Source: Clostridia bacterium (lineage in GTDB: Bacteria > Bacillota > Clostridia > Oscillospirales > Acutalibacteraceae). From it: 64,000 bases of DNA. A program made the position numbers and the translations under genes. This document shows positions 51,564-59,824 of this stretch, piece after piece (positions within the stretch are counted from its first letter, which is position 1; every line of letters starts with the position of its first letter). The stretch is from positions 93,979 through 157,978 of the forward strand of contig JAFZUV010000020.1 of assembly GCA_017618135.1 (NCBI GenBank). Reading direction: 5' to 3'. Below the pieces are notes generated by a model, which made no database searches, had not been told where the DNA came from, and worked only from the letters and a program-made list of their open reading frames with translations.

Positions 51564-52688
51564 ATGAAATACACTAAAAAACTTCTTGCCCTGTTACTGT
51601 CGGTCATAGTGCTTGCATCCTTTGTTGGATGCGATCTAAGTTTGCCGGAGGGTGACAGTAGTTCTCAAATTGGTTCGTCAATAACCGTTGTTGATACAAC
51701 AAGTGAACCCACAGACATTTCAAGCGATCAAACAGAGCCGGGTTTTACAGATATTTCATCAAGAGATGCCGGAAGTTCGACTGTATCCCAAAAAGCAGAA
51801 AGAAAAACTCCGGTAGTCGCAGGCACGGGAATTGCCACCGCTGTTAATCCCATAGCAATACCGGCTTTTTCGGGGACGCCATACTCTGTTGTTAATAACA
51901 ATCAACCTAATTTTAGTGCTGACGAACTAACCACGACAGGTTATGAAAAATATTCAAATCTTGATAATCTCGGTCGGTGCGGGGTAGCAATTGCTTCATG
52001 CGGAAAAGAAACTATGCCCGGTCCAAATGAAAAACGAGGTAGTATCAGCAGTATTTATCCGACAGGTTGGGTTCAAAAATCTTATAGCGGAATATCCGGC
52101 GGTTATCTTTGGAACAGGTGTCACCTAATCGGGTGGCAACTCTCCGCAGAAAATGCAAATAAACAAAACCTCATTACAGGTACAAGATATATGAATGTAA
52201 ACGGTATGCTGCCGTTTGAAAATATTGTTGCCGACTACATAAAAGAAACCGGAAATCATGTGGCATACCGCATTACACCGATCTTTGATGGGAATAATCT
52301 TATTTGCAGCGGTGTGCAGATGGAAGCTTACTCTATTGAGGATAAAGGAAACGGCATCTGTTTTAATGTATATTGCTACAATGTTCAGCCGGGGATAACC
52401 ATAAACTATGCTACTGGTGATAGTTCGGGTCCTGCAAGCAATACTTCGTCTAAAACGACAAGCACAACATCTTCCAAGCCGGCAAGCGAAACAACTTCGT
52501 CAACATCTTCGGTACAGCAAAACAGTTCAACCGTAACGCAAACGCCGAGCGATGAAATGGTATGGATACCGAGAACTGGTAGTAAATTTCATCGTAATGC
52601 CAGTTGTAGTAATATGAAAGATCCGACACAAGTTACACGTCAAGAAGCAGAGAGTCGGGGCTATGAACCGTGTAAAAAATGCTATTAG
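51564..52688 (+). CDS. Secreted DNA/RNA non-specific endonuclease lipoprotein (EndA/NucA type) with C-terminal Ada-like Cys domain
   Basis: A 374-aa protein. A signal peptide with lipobox (VLASFVGC) is followed by a Ser/Thr-rich linker. The nuclease domain (about 105-285) has the beta-beta-alpha-metal core WNRCHLIGWQLSAENANKQN then LITGTRYMN; the usual Arg-Gly-His is Arg-Cys-His here. A second Ser/Thr linker leads to a short C-terminal module (TGSKFHRNASCSNM ... CKKC) like the metal-binding domain seen after such nucleases. It likely degrades extracellular DNA at the cell surface. Its place in a mobile region suggests cargo. Confidence 0.85.
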   Translation: MKYTKKLLALLLSVIVLASFVGCDLSLPEGDSSSQIGSSITVVDTTSEPTDISSDQTEPGFTDISSRDAGSSTVSQKAERKTPVVAGTGIATAVNPIAIPAFSGTPYSVVNNNQPNFSADELTTTGYEKYSNLDNLGRCGVAIASCGKETMPGPNEKRGSISSIYPTGWVQKSYSGISGGYLWNRCHLIGWQLSAENANKQNLITGTRYMNVNGMLPFENIVADYIKETGNHVAYRITPIFDGNNLICSGVQMEAYSIEDKGNGICFNVYCYNVQPGITINYATGDSSGPASNTSSKTTSTTSSKPASETTSSTSSVQQNSSTVTQTPSDEMVWIPRTGSKFHRNASCSNMKDPTQVTRQEAESRGYEPCKKCY

Positions 52689-52694
52689 GAAAAA

Positions 52695-52719
52695 TTTAGG
52701 GGCACAGGTTGTTACATAA
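52695..52719. repeat. Dispersed repeat R2, third copy
   Basis: TTTAGGGGCACAGGTTGTTACATAA, 7 bases after the nuclease stop; matches the R2 units at 50506 and 50743 in its conserved GGGNCA and ACAT parts. Confidence 0.6.
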
Positions 52720-52763
52720 TAAAAGCTGAGACTAATAAAACTCTCACCGCGGTGAGGGTTTTA

Positions 52764-52799
52764 TTAATGTTTTCTTGAAACTGCAAATAAACCTCCTGC
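52764..52799. repeat. Dispersed repeat R1, inverted fourth copy
   Basis: Complement of the R1 unit with an exact AGTTTCAAGAAAACATTAA core. It lies 45 bases before the start of the next gene, unlike the three direct copies at 50281-50660. Confidence 0.75.
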
Positions 52800-52843
52800 A
52801 TATTAAACATACCAAAATTTAATTTATGAAGGAGTTTTTCAAA

Positions 52844-53722
52844 ATGACAAACACAAAACAAATCGCAGTTTACAAGAACAAAAAGGCACTGATTGAGTTC
52901 ATGGATGATACTCGGTACGAAAAGAAACCGTCGGCTTGGCCGCATGCCGGAATGTCGAGAATCAGAATCAATGCAAAGGACTACAGCGAAGGCCATGGGG
53001 ACGCCTCTGTTGACGCTTTTTACAATTTGTCTCCTGACGAATTTTATCGGTTGTCCAATGCGCTGACCGCGGCAAAAGATGCGACCGCGGCGGATTATGC
53101 CAGGTGCTCGAAGTATCTAAAGCGGCTTTCAGAACTAAAACAGAGTTTTGGTCACGAAACCGCTTCGGGCTCATCGGAAATTGTTGAGATTGCAAAGCAG
53201 TTCGCAGGAAGCAAGAACGAAATTTTCAGTGAGGCAGGTCAGAAACTAATGGGTGCTATCGGTCGGCTTAATCTGACGACTGTGAACGAAAATAGGATTC
53301 TCGAGGAGAAGATTACAGAAGCAGAAGCCGAACTGGAGGAAATTAAAAAGGCACGCGTACTGTACTCGAATGTAAAGATTTTGAACTTTGAGAAGTACAT
53401 CAATCCGGAGAATGAAAAAGAGCATCGCGTTACCATGCTCAAAGTGGTGTATTATCCCAAGCTTAACTTTCCGTATGCTTTCACGGTTGCCAACGGCTGG
53501 GGCGAATCGCTCGTGACGAAACAGAAGGGAGTTATGATTAAGGAAGGTTCCGCTCATTACGAGGAAACAATCAATATACTTCTGGACGAAAAAGCCCTTT
53601 TTCCGATGCTTCATCGCGCAGATGTATTTTTGCGTGCGATGGCAACACATGCACTCTCCGAATACTTTGAGGCCGTGGTAAACCCGCCATTGTTCTACAC
53701 ATTTGCGGAAGAGGAAATTTGA
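52844..53722 (+). CDS. Mobile-element protein of unknown function with central coiled coil
   Basis: A 292-aa soluble protein. ATG 52844 follows AAGGAG by 9 bases. The central part (about 145-180, NENRILEEKITEAEAELEEI) is a clear coiled coil; the C-terminal part has NFPYAFTVANGWGESLVTKQ and a helical end. I do not recognise the family. It is followed at once by the palindrome-rich region, so a role in binding or maintaining that DNA is possible, but nothing in the sequence proves it. Confidence 0.6.
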   Translation: MTNTKQIAVYKNKKALIEFMDDTRYEKKPSAWPHAGMSRIRINAKDYSEGHGDASVDAFYNLSPDEFYRLSNALTAAKDATAADYARCSKYLKRLSELKQSFGHETASGSSEIVEIAKQFAGSKNEIFSEAGQKLMGAIGRLNLTTVNENRILEEKITEAEAELEEIKKARVLYSNVKILNFEKYINPENEKEHRVTMLKVVYYPKLNFPYAFTVANGWGESLVTKQKGVMIKEGSAHYEETINILLDEKALFPMLHRADVFLRAMATHALSEYFEAVVNPPLFYTFAEEEI

Positions 53723-53727
53723 AACAT

Positions 53728-53749
53728 GGGGCCGGCTTACGCCGACCCC
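53728..53749. other. GC-rich hairpin after the 52844 gene
   Basis: GGGGCCGGC TTAC GCCGACCCC, 9 positions with one mismatch, 5 bases after the stop. No T-run, so termination is uncertain. Confidence 0.5.
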
Positions 53750-53806
53750 GAACATACATACCGACCTGTCCTTCTCGTCTTATGGGAAATATCTTTCAAA
53801 TGAGTG

Positions 53807-54245
53807 TCATTTCAAAATGATAAAGGACAGTCATTTGAAAATCCTTTCAGATTTATTAAAGTTCCGTCTCAGATTAATATTAGAAAGCTATCGCTTTGAA
53901 ATGACAGTCCGGTCTTTCTTTTTGAAATGATAGATGCGACCCGTCATTTTGAAATGAACATCATAGATTATTTTTAGATTTATACTTGATTAATGACAGT
54001 CCAAACTGTCATTTTGAAATGAAAGGATTGTCACATCATTTTGATATGACTACGGCGGATTTTCGATTCGATATGACGATGACTTTCTCTTTGAAATGAG
54101 GGATTCCTCGCCCTCTTGCTTACGATCAAAATGATAGTCATTTTCTTGTCATAAATTAGAGAAAGATACAGCCAAATACACAATATAAAATCATATCAAA
54201 ATGAGCAGTTTTTTTGACCCCTAAACAAGAGTTATTTCGAAATGA
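53807..54245. repeat. Array of TCATTT-N2-AAATGA palindromes (iteron-like)
   Basis: At least six full or near-full units at 53807-53820, 53944-53957, 54009-54022, 54036-54049, 54191-54204 and 54232-54245, and partial units near 53831, 53894, 53919, 54066, 54090, 54125 and 54138. Two central bases vary (TG, CA, CG). Spacing is irregular and both orientations of the centre occur. No gene is convincing in 53723-54880. The array may be an origin, a partition or a regulator-binding site. Confidence 0.7.
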
Positions 54246-54331
54246 AAATACGGTCAAAAAACTCTCAAAACTTTATCATCTCAAAAAGACGGCCCGTTTT
54301 ATAGAAAAAATCTATTGATCCGGTTTAGAAA

Positions 54332-54376
54332 AGATTATCCTCATTTAGAACGATTTATAACAGATTATCTTCATTT
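54332..54376. repeat. 15-bp direct repeat in AT-rich DNA
   Basis: AGATTATCYTCATTT at 54332-54346 and 54362-54376, 30 bases apart (about three helical turns), in the AT-rich DNA next to the palindrome array. The remaining DNA to 54640 shows only AT-rich sequence and short CCATAAG repeats. Confidence 0.55.
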
Positions 54377-54642
54377 TTCTATCAATTTTTCGTCTTTTAA
54401 CGAGGCAAATTAACGTTATTTATATTGTTTTCAATAATTAATCTATAAGGGAGAGTATATTTTTGCAAAATGCATTTGTCATTTTTTAGAGGCATATATC
54501 CGTCATTTTCTCCATAAGTTTTATATCCATTGTTTTATCCATAAGGCGGTATCATTAGTTGTCACATCCGAGCGCGGGATAGCTATCCCACCTTTTTCCC
54601 ATAATGTAAGTTCATCGGTTATCACATTCAGAAAGTTACAGT

Positions 54643-54702
54643 AGGGACATCTATTATAACATCCGGAGGCGAGGACGAAAGGGACATCCATAGTAACATT
54701 TG
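54643..54702. repeat. Dispersed repeat R2, two adjacent copies
   Basis: AGGGACATCTATTATAACATCC-type units at 54643-54666 and 54679-54702, 36 bases apart. Partial relatives (TTNTCACAT) occur near 54559 and 54618. Confidence 0.6.
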
Positions 54703-54803
54703 CAATTGTTCGGCAGTCATATCAATTATATGCCAAATGGATAAGCAGGTAAAGCAGAAGAAACAAAGTTTTTGCACAACTTAAAAAATATTTTATAAAT
54801 CTA

Positions 54804-54854
54804 TTGACATCGTGTCAGCGATCGTGTATAATGTGATTACTGACACGATGTCAA
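54804..54854 (+). promoter_or_regulatory. Promoter with twin TetR-type operators
   Basis: TTGACA (54804-54809) and TATAAT (54827-54832), 17-base spacer. The 15-bp TTGACATCGTGTCAG (54804-54818), covering the -35, recurs as its exact complement at 54840-54854, just past the -10. Each copy is itself nearly palindromic. This predicts tight autorepression by the TetR protein that follows. Confidence 0.88.
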
Positions 54855-54880
54855 TGATTTTGACGCAGAAAGGAACCGAT

Positions 54881-55498
54881 ATGATTAAAGGAACGCCCGA
54901 ACTGATTTTTGAACGGCGGGAGGAAATCATCAATGCTTGTGAGAAACTTTATGAGACTATGAGTTTTAAGGAAATTACACTTAAAGAGATCGGCAATGAA
55001 GTGCCGTTTTCCCGACCCACCATATATAACTACTTTCAGACAAAGGAAGAAATATTCTTAGCCCTTTTCCGTAGAGAGTACGAACGCTGGATAATTGACC
55101 TTGTGGCAATATATAACGAAAACGAATGTCTGGGGAAAGAGGAACTTGCCTCAAAGATAGCAAAGTCCCTTGCCGACCGTCCGCAGCTTCTTAAACTAAT
55201 CGCTATGAATATTTACGATATGGAAGGGAACAGCCGCGTTGAATTGCTGACCGAACTCAAGTTGACATACCGAAAACTGATTGACACCTTTGAAGTTATC
55301 TTTGAAAAGTTTCTTTCGGGAATGACGAAAGAAGAAACAAAAAAACGGCTGTATATGTTCTTCTCTTTCATCTTCGGTGTTTATCCCATGACGAACGCTA
55401 CCCAAAAACAGCGTGAAGCGATGAAAAACGCAGATATTGATTTTGTTCAGGTTAGCGAATACGAATTAACATACGATTTTCTTTTGAAACTAATATAA
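54881..55498 (+). CDS. TetR/AcrR family transcriptional regulator
   Basis: A 205-aa repressor. The N-terminal HTH is FKEITLKEIGNEVPFSRPTI followed by YNYFQTKEEIFLALF; the C-terminal 140 residues are a helical ligand domain of unknown specificity. The start is ATG 54881 with AAAGGA upstream; earlier frames lie within the operator. It is the first gene of the unit with the alcohol dehydrogenase (15-base gap), and likely senses an electrophile or aldehyde handled by the downstream enzymes. Confidence 0.88.
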   Translation: MIKGTPELIFERREEIINACEKLYETMSFKEITLKEIGNEVPFSRPTIYNYFQTKEEIFLALFRREYERWIIDLVAIYNENECLGKEELASKIAKSLADRPQLLKLIAMNIYDMEGNSRVELLTELKLTYRKLIDTFEVIFEKFLSGMTKEETKKRLYMFFSFIFGVYPMTNATQKQREAMKNADIDFVQVSEYELTYDFLLKLI

Positions 55499-55513
55499 AC
55501 GGAGGAAACAAAA

Positions 55514-56686
55514 ATGATTGGCAATTTTACTTACAACACACCTACTACACTTTATTTCGGAAAAGACTGCATCAAAGACCTGCCCGGCGTTATCGGGCGG
55601 TACGGCAAGAACGTACTTCTCACCTACGGCGGCGGCTCTATTAAGAAAATCGGGCTCTACGACAGAGTAAAAGAACTGCTTAAAGATTTCAACATCGTCG
55701 AGCTTTCGGGTATCGAGCCGAACCCGAAGTACGACCCTTCCGTGATCGACGGCGCGAGACTTTGCAAGGAAAACGCTATCGACGTGATCCTCGCGGTCGG
55801 CGGCGGCTCGGTGCTTGACTGTTCAAAAGCGATAGCCGTCTGCGCGAAATACGACGGCGAGGGTTGGGATCTTATCTCCGGCAAAGTCAAGGCAAAAGCG
55901 GCTGTCCCGATAGTGGATATCATCACGCTTGCCGCTACCGGCAGCGAATACGATATGGGCTGCGTTATCTCCAATACCGCTATAAACGACAAACGCGGAT
56001 ACCTCGACCCGCTCATGTACCCCGCCGCTTCGTTCCTCGACCCAGAATACACTTTTACGGTAAACAAGTGGCAGACCGCCTGCGGCACGGCGGACGCGAT
56101 AAACCATGTGTTAGAGCAGTTCTTTGCCGACCCGCATTCGACTTTCAACGACGGAATAATGATCTCCGCGCTCAAATCGCTTATGGAAAACGTCAAGATC
56201 GCGCTTGAAAAGCCGGACGATTACGCGGCGAGATCGGAACTCATGTACGTCTGTTCATGGGGCTGCAACGGGATCCTCGCAAACGGCGCAGGCTATTCCG
56301 GCTGGCCGATGCACTCGATAGAACACGCGCTTTCTGCCTACTTCGACATCACGCACGGTGCGGGACTTGCGATCATCACTCCCCACTGGATGAAAGAGAT
56401 ACTCTGTGAAAGAACGGTCGAAAGATTCGTAACGCTCGGTACCGGACTTTTCGGCTTCGACAAATCGTTGCCCGATATGGATATGGCTGAAAAGGTCATA
56501 AAAGCTTTCCATGATTTCTTTGAGTCGATCGGTATCCCGATGCATTTAGGCGAGCTCGGAGTAAAAGCGGAAGCGATCGACGAAATGGCGGACCACATTC
56601 TCGAAAACGACAGTACAAACGAGCCGTGGATGTACGCGCCGATCGACAAGGACGCCCTGATACGCATCCTGACCGCGAGTATGTAA
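55514..56686 (+). CDS. Iron-containing alcohol dehydrogenase, YqhD/BdhA type
   Basis: A 390-aa NAD(P)H-dependent aldehyde reductase. The nucleotide motif is AVGGGSVLDCSKAIA; metal ligands are in CGTADAINHVLEQ, HSIEHALSAY and ITHGAGLAI. The N-terminal LTYGGGSIKKIGLYD and SGIEPNPKYD are close to YqhD and butanol dehydrogenases, which reduce reactive aldehydes. GGAGG lies 6-10 bases before ATG 55514. It is notably GC-richer than the DNA before 55.5 kb, suggesting a different origin. It forms an operon with flavodoxin and aldo/keto reductase. Confidence 0.93.
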   Translation: MIGNFTYNTPTTLYFGKDCIKDLPGVIGRYGKNVLLTYGGGSIKKIGLYDRVKELLKDFNIVELSGIEPNPKYDPSVIDGARLCKENAIDVILAVGGGSVLDCSKAIAVCAKYDGEGWDLISGKVKAKAAVPIVDIITLAATGSEYDMGCVISNTAINDKRGYLDPLMYPAASFLDPEYTFTVNKWQTACGTADAINHVLEQFFADPHSTFNDGIMISALKSLMENVKIALEKPDDYAARSELMYVCSWGCNGILANGAGYSGWPMHSIEHALSAYFDITHGAGLAIITPHWMKEILCERTVERFVTLGTGLFGFDKSLPDMDMAEKVIKAFHDFFESIGIPMHLGELGVKAEAIDEMADHILENDSTNEPWMYAPIDKDALIRILTASM

Positions 56687-56700
56687 AGGTGAAAGCAAAG

Positions 56701-57171
56701 ATGAAAAAGATATTAGTGACATATTTCAGCGCAAGCGGCGTAACGAAAAAAGTCGCCGAAAATATGGCGAAAGCAGCGGGAGCGGATCTCTTTGAGATCG
56801 CGCCGGAACAACCTTACACCCGCGCTGATCTGAACTGGATGGACAAACAAAGCCGCAGTACGCTTGAAATGAAAGACAGAAGCTGCCGCCCAGCCATGGC
56901 GGCAACACCCGACATTTCCGGCTATGATGTGATCCTCGTCGGCTTCCCTGTATGGTGGTACCGCGAGCCGTCGATCATCGATACGTTTATGGAGAGCGCG
57001 GACTTTTCGGGCAAAACCGTCGTTCCGTTCTGCACATCGGGCGGCTCCGGACTCGGCGACAGCGCCAAGAATATTCATGCACTCGCACCCGGCGCGAAGG
57101 TGCTTGACGGTAAACGGTTTTCGCATTCCGCCTCAGCCGATGATCTGAAAAAGTGGGCGGAACAGTTTTGA
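56701..57171 (+). CDS. Flavodoxin-like protein
   Basis: A 156-aa FMN-binding electron carrier. The phosphate-binding loop is TYFSASGVTKKVAENMA (FSxSGxT), with later flavodoxin segments ILVGFPVWWYREPSIIDTFM and FCTSGGSGLGDS. ATG 56701 follows AAAGGTG. It lies between the alcohol dehydrogenase and aldo/keto reductase genes (14- and 16-base gaps), probably supplying electrons or acting as a quinone/flavin reductase in detoxification. Confidence 0.9.
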   Translation: MKKILVTYFSASGVTKKVAENMAKAAGADLFEIAPEQPYTRADLNWMDKQSRSTLEMKDRSCRPAMAATPDISGYDVILVGFPVWWYREPSIIDTFMESADFSGKTVVPFCTSGGSGLGDSAKNIHALAPGAKVLDGKRFSHSASADDLKKWAEQF

Positions 57172-57187
57172 AAAAACGGAGGTTTAT

Positions 57188-58030
57188 ATGGAATACGCAA
57201 CACTCAATAACGGAATCAAATGCCCGGTCGTGGGGATCGGAACCTTTATGATCGCCCCGCCCGACGCGGAAAACAGCGTGCGCGAGGCGCTGAAAATGGG
57301 TTACCGCCTTGTCGATACCGCCGCCGCGTATATAAACGAGCGCGCTGTCGGTCACGGTATCAAAGAAAGCGGCGTCGCCCGCGAGGAAGTATTCATCTCG
57401 ACCAAGCTCTGGCCGAGTGAATATGAAAACGAAAACGCGGTCGATGAAACGCTGGAACGCCTCGGCGTCGATTACGTCGATCTGCTCTATCTGCATCAAC
57501 CCGCCGGAAACTGGCTGAACGGTTATAGAATGCTTGAAAAAGCGTACCGCGATGGCAGGGCAAAGTCTATCGGCATTTCCAATTTCGAGGGCAAATATAT
57601 CGCCGAACTTGAAACGAAATGGGAGATCGCGCCGCAGTTTATTCAGGTTGAGGCACACCCGTATTTTACGCAGAAAGAACTGCGCAAGACGCTTGACAAA
57701 TACGGCATCAAGATTATGGCATGGTATCCGCTCGGTCACGGCGATAAATCGCTGATAAGCGAGCCGATATTTACAGAGCTTGCAAAAAAATACGGCAAAT
57801 CAAACGCACAAGTCATACTCAGGTGGCACACGCAAATGGGCTTTACGGTTATCCCCGGCAGTAAAAACGTTGCGCATATCAAAGATAATGCAGAAATCTT
57901 CGACTTTACGCTGAGTGACTATGAGATGGCTGAAATAGCAAAACTTAACAAAGGCGCGCGTTATTACAACGGAACAGAAGAACAGCTTGCCGGCTATGCT
58001 ATGTGGCAGCCGACTTATGAAACAAGATAG
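57188..58030 (+). CDS. Aldo/keto reductase (DkgA-like)
   Basis: A 280-aa NADPH-dependent carbonyl reductase. The catalytic tetrad is visible: Asp and Tyr in DTAAAYINERAVG, Lys in ISTKLWPSEY, His in LLYLHQPAG. The C-terminal cofactor segment is MGFTVIPGSKNVAHIKDN. GGAGG precedes ATG 57188. Beside a YqhD-type dehydrogenase it recalls the yqhD-dkgA pair of enterobacteria, which removes methylglyoxal and related aldehydes. Confidence 0.93.
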   Translation: MEYATLNNGIKCPVVGIGTFMIAPPDAENSVREALKMGYRLVDTAAAYINERAVGHGIKESGVAREEVFISTKLWPSEYENENAVDETLERLGVDYVDLLYLHQPAGNWLNGYRMLEKAYRDGRAKSIGISNFEGKYIAELETKWEIAPQFIQVEAHPYFTQKELRKTLDKYGIKIMAWYPLGHGDKSLISEPIFTELAKKYGKSNAQVILRWHTQMGFTVIPGSKNVAHIKDNAEIFDFTLSDYEMAEIAKLNKGARYYNGTEEQLAGYAMWQPTYETR

Positions 58031-58036
58031 ATCTAT

Positions 58037-59152
58037 ATGTGGTATATTGTATTGGCTTTTGTTTGGGCAATTTCTGTAGCAAACATTATATATGTTGCAT
58101 CGCGAATTCGTCGTTTTTCGCGTGTAATGAATCTTGCAAAAAAACACAGGATTTCCGCGTGGATCGTTTCACTGATCCCACCGTTATCCCTGTTGCTTTT
58201 CGCATTTATAAATGTTTTTACATTGCTGATTGTTACAATGCACTTTCTTATCGCATTTATTTTGTGCGATTTGGTTACGCTGATTATTAAAAAAGCGGCA
58301 AAAAAAAGTTTTGGCTACAACATTCAAAATATCGTAGCTATACTTCTTGCTGTGATTTACCTTGGTGCAGGGTGGTTTTTTGCTCATCATGTTTTTGTAA
58401 CCGAGTATACGGTTTATACCGACAAAGACATCGGCAAAGATCTGCGAATTGTTGAAATTGCAGATTTACACCTTGGCATTACATTAGACGGCGAAGGGTT
58501 CGCAAATCAAATAAAGCGAGTTCAGAACACAAACCCGGATGCCGTTGTAATAGCCGGTGATTTTGTCGATGATGACACAAAAAAGCAGGATATGATAATC
58601 GCCTGCCGTGCACTTGGAAATCTTAAAACCACATACGGTGTTTATTTTATATTTGGAAACCACGACGAAGGATATTTTAATTCCCGCAGTTTTACAACGG
58701 AAGAACTTCGAAAAGCACTTACAGATAACGGCGTAACTATTCTTGAAGACGAAAGCGTTTTAATAGACGACAGATTTTATATTGTCGGCAGAAAAGATAG
58801 AATTGTTAAAACTCGAGCAAGTGCAGACGGCTTAACAAAAGAACTCGACAGTTCAAAATTCATAATTATTCTTGACCATCAGCCAAACGATTATGAAAAC
58901 GAAGCAAAAACCAAAGCCGATATTGTTCTTTCGGGACATACCCACGGCGGACACATTTTCCCCGCCGGACTTATAGGAATAATTACCGGTGCAAATGACA
59001 GAACATACGGCACAGAAGTGCGAAACGACACTACTTTTCTGGTGTCATCCGGAATATCGGGTTGGGCTATTCCCTTTAAAACCGGAGCTGTTTCGGAATT
59101 TGTGGTTATAGATATAAAACATTCAAATAACGAAAGCGGTGACAGATTATGA
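58037..59152 (+). CDS. Membrane-anchored metallophosphoesterase
   Basis: A 371-aa protein. Four hydrophobic segments occupy the first 125 residues. The calcineurin-like domain follows with its metal motifs: IADLHLG, VIAGDFVDD, FGNHDEG and LSGHTHGGHIFP. Family members cleave phosphoesters such as lipid or nucleotide substrates outside the membrane; the substrate here is unknown. It starts 6 bases after the aldo/keto reductase stop and overlaps the next gene by 4 bases. The DNA is AT-richer than the three genes before it. Confidence 0.88.
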   Translation: MWYIVLAFVWAISVANIIYVASRIRRFSRVMNLAKKHRISAWIVSLIPPLSLLLFAFINVFTLLIVTMHFLIAFILCDLVTLIIKKAAKKSFGYNIQNIVAILLAVIYLGAGWFFAHHVFVTEYTVYTDKDIGKDLRIVEIADLHLGITLDGEGFANQIKRVQNTNPDAVVIAGDFVDDDTKKQDMIIACRALGNLKTTYGVYFIFGNHDEGYFNSRSFTTEELRKALTDNGVTILEDESVLIDDRFYIVGRKDRIVKTRASADGLTKELDSSKFIIILDHQPNDYENEAKTKADIVLSGHTHGGHIFPAGLIGIITGANDRTYGTEVRNDTTFLVSSGISGWAIPFKTGAVSEFVVIDIKHSNNESGDRL

Positions 59153-59820
59153 AATACGGAGAGAGCACATTTGACATAATATACCTGTTATTTGCCGTTT
59201 GTTCGGGGATATTTATCCTTTACACACGCAAAGACAAGACAGGAAACCTGATGGGCTTTGCCACGCTGATTCTCGGCTGCGGCGACGCGTTCCACCTTGT
59301 TCCGAGAGTGCTTGACTATTTTTGTAAAGCCGATTTTACCAAATGGCTCGGTATTGGAAAACTTGTTACTTCTGTTACCATGACCGTATTCTATGTATTT
59401 ATGTACCTGTTGTGGGTAACCGCCTATGGCAAAGAAAAGAAGAAGGGCGTAAGCGTTGCGGTTTATCTTCTGTTTATAGTTCGCATTATTCTATGTGCGC
59501 TACCGCAGAACAAATGGTTTCAAAACGACAGCCCCGCTGTTTGGGGGATAATACGCAACATTCCATTTGTGGTACTTGGCACAATTATCGTATGTATTTA
59601 TTTCAAAACCCGAAAAGAGATTGCGTCGTTCCGCCCGGTTTGGTTGCTTGTAACTCTATCGTTCCTTTTCTATATACCGGTTGCAGTCGCAGCGCCAATA
59701 ATGCCGATACTCGGAATGCTTATGCTACCGAAAACGGTTTGTTATATGATACTTATCGGGTTGTTTATAAAGCATTCAAAAGAAACACAAAACAAAAGCA
59801 TACAGATTAATGGAGAGTGA
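59149..59820 (+). CDS. Seven-helix membrane protein of unknown function
   Basis: A 223-aa integral membrane protein with about seven hydrophobic stretches spread over its whole length and a short charged C-terminus. It is coupled to the metallophosphoesterase by an ATGA overlap. No conserved motif tells its function; LGCGDAFHLVPR is the most distinctive segment. The peroxidase gene starts 5 bases after its stop. Confidence 0.7.
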   Translation: MKYGESTFDIIYLLFAVCSGIFILYTRKDKTGNLMGFATLILGCGDAFHLVPRVLDYFCKADFTKWLGIGKLVTSVTMTVFYVFMYLLWVTAYGKEKKKGVSVAVYLLFIVRIILCALPQNKWFQNDSPAVWGIIRNIPFVVLGTIIVCIYFKTRKEIASFRPVWLLVTLSFLFYIPVAVAAPIMPILGMLMLPKTVCYMILIGLFIKHSKETQNKSIQINGE

Positions 59821-59824
59821 TATA

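Noticed and set aside
53807-54245. CRISPR array
   Set aside because: Repeats are only 14 bp, irregularly spaced, partly degenerate and in AT-rich DNA with no cas genes; does not fit CRISPR repeat-spacer structure.
54700-55000. Far attachment site (attR) of the element near the GC change
   Set aside because: No convincing copy of any 46330-46534 segment could be found by eye, so the end cannot be placed in this window.
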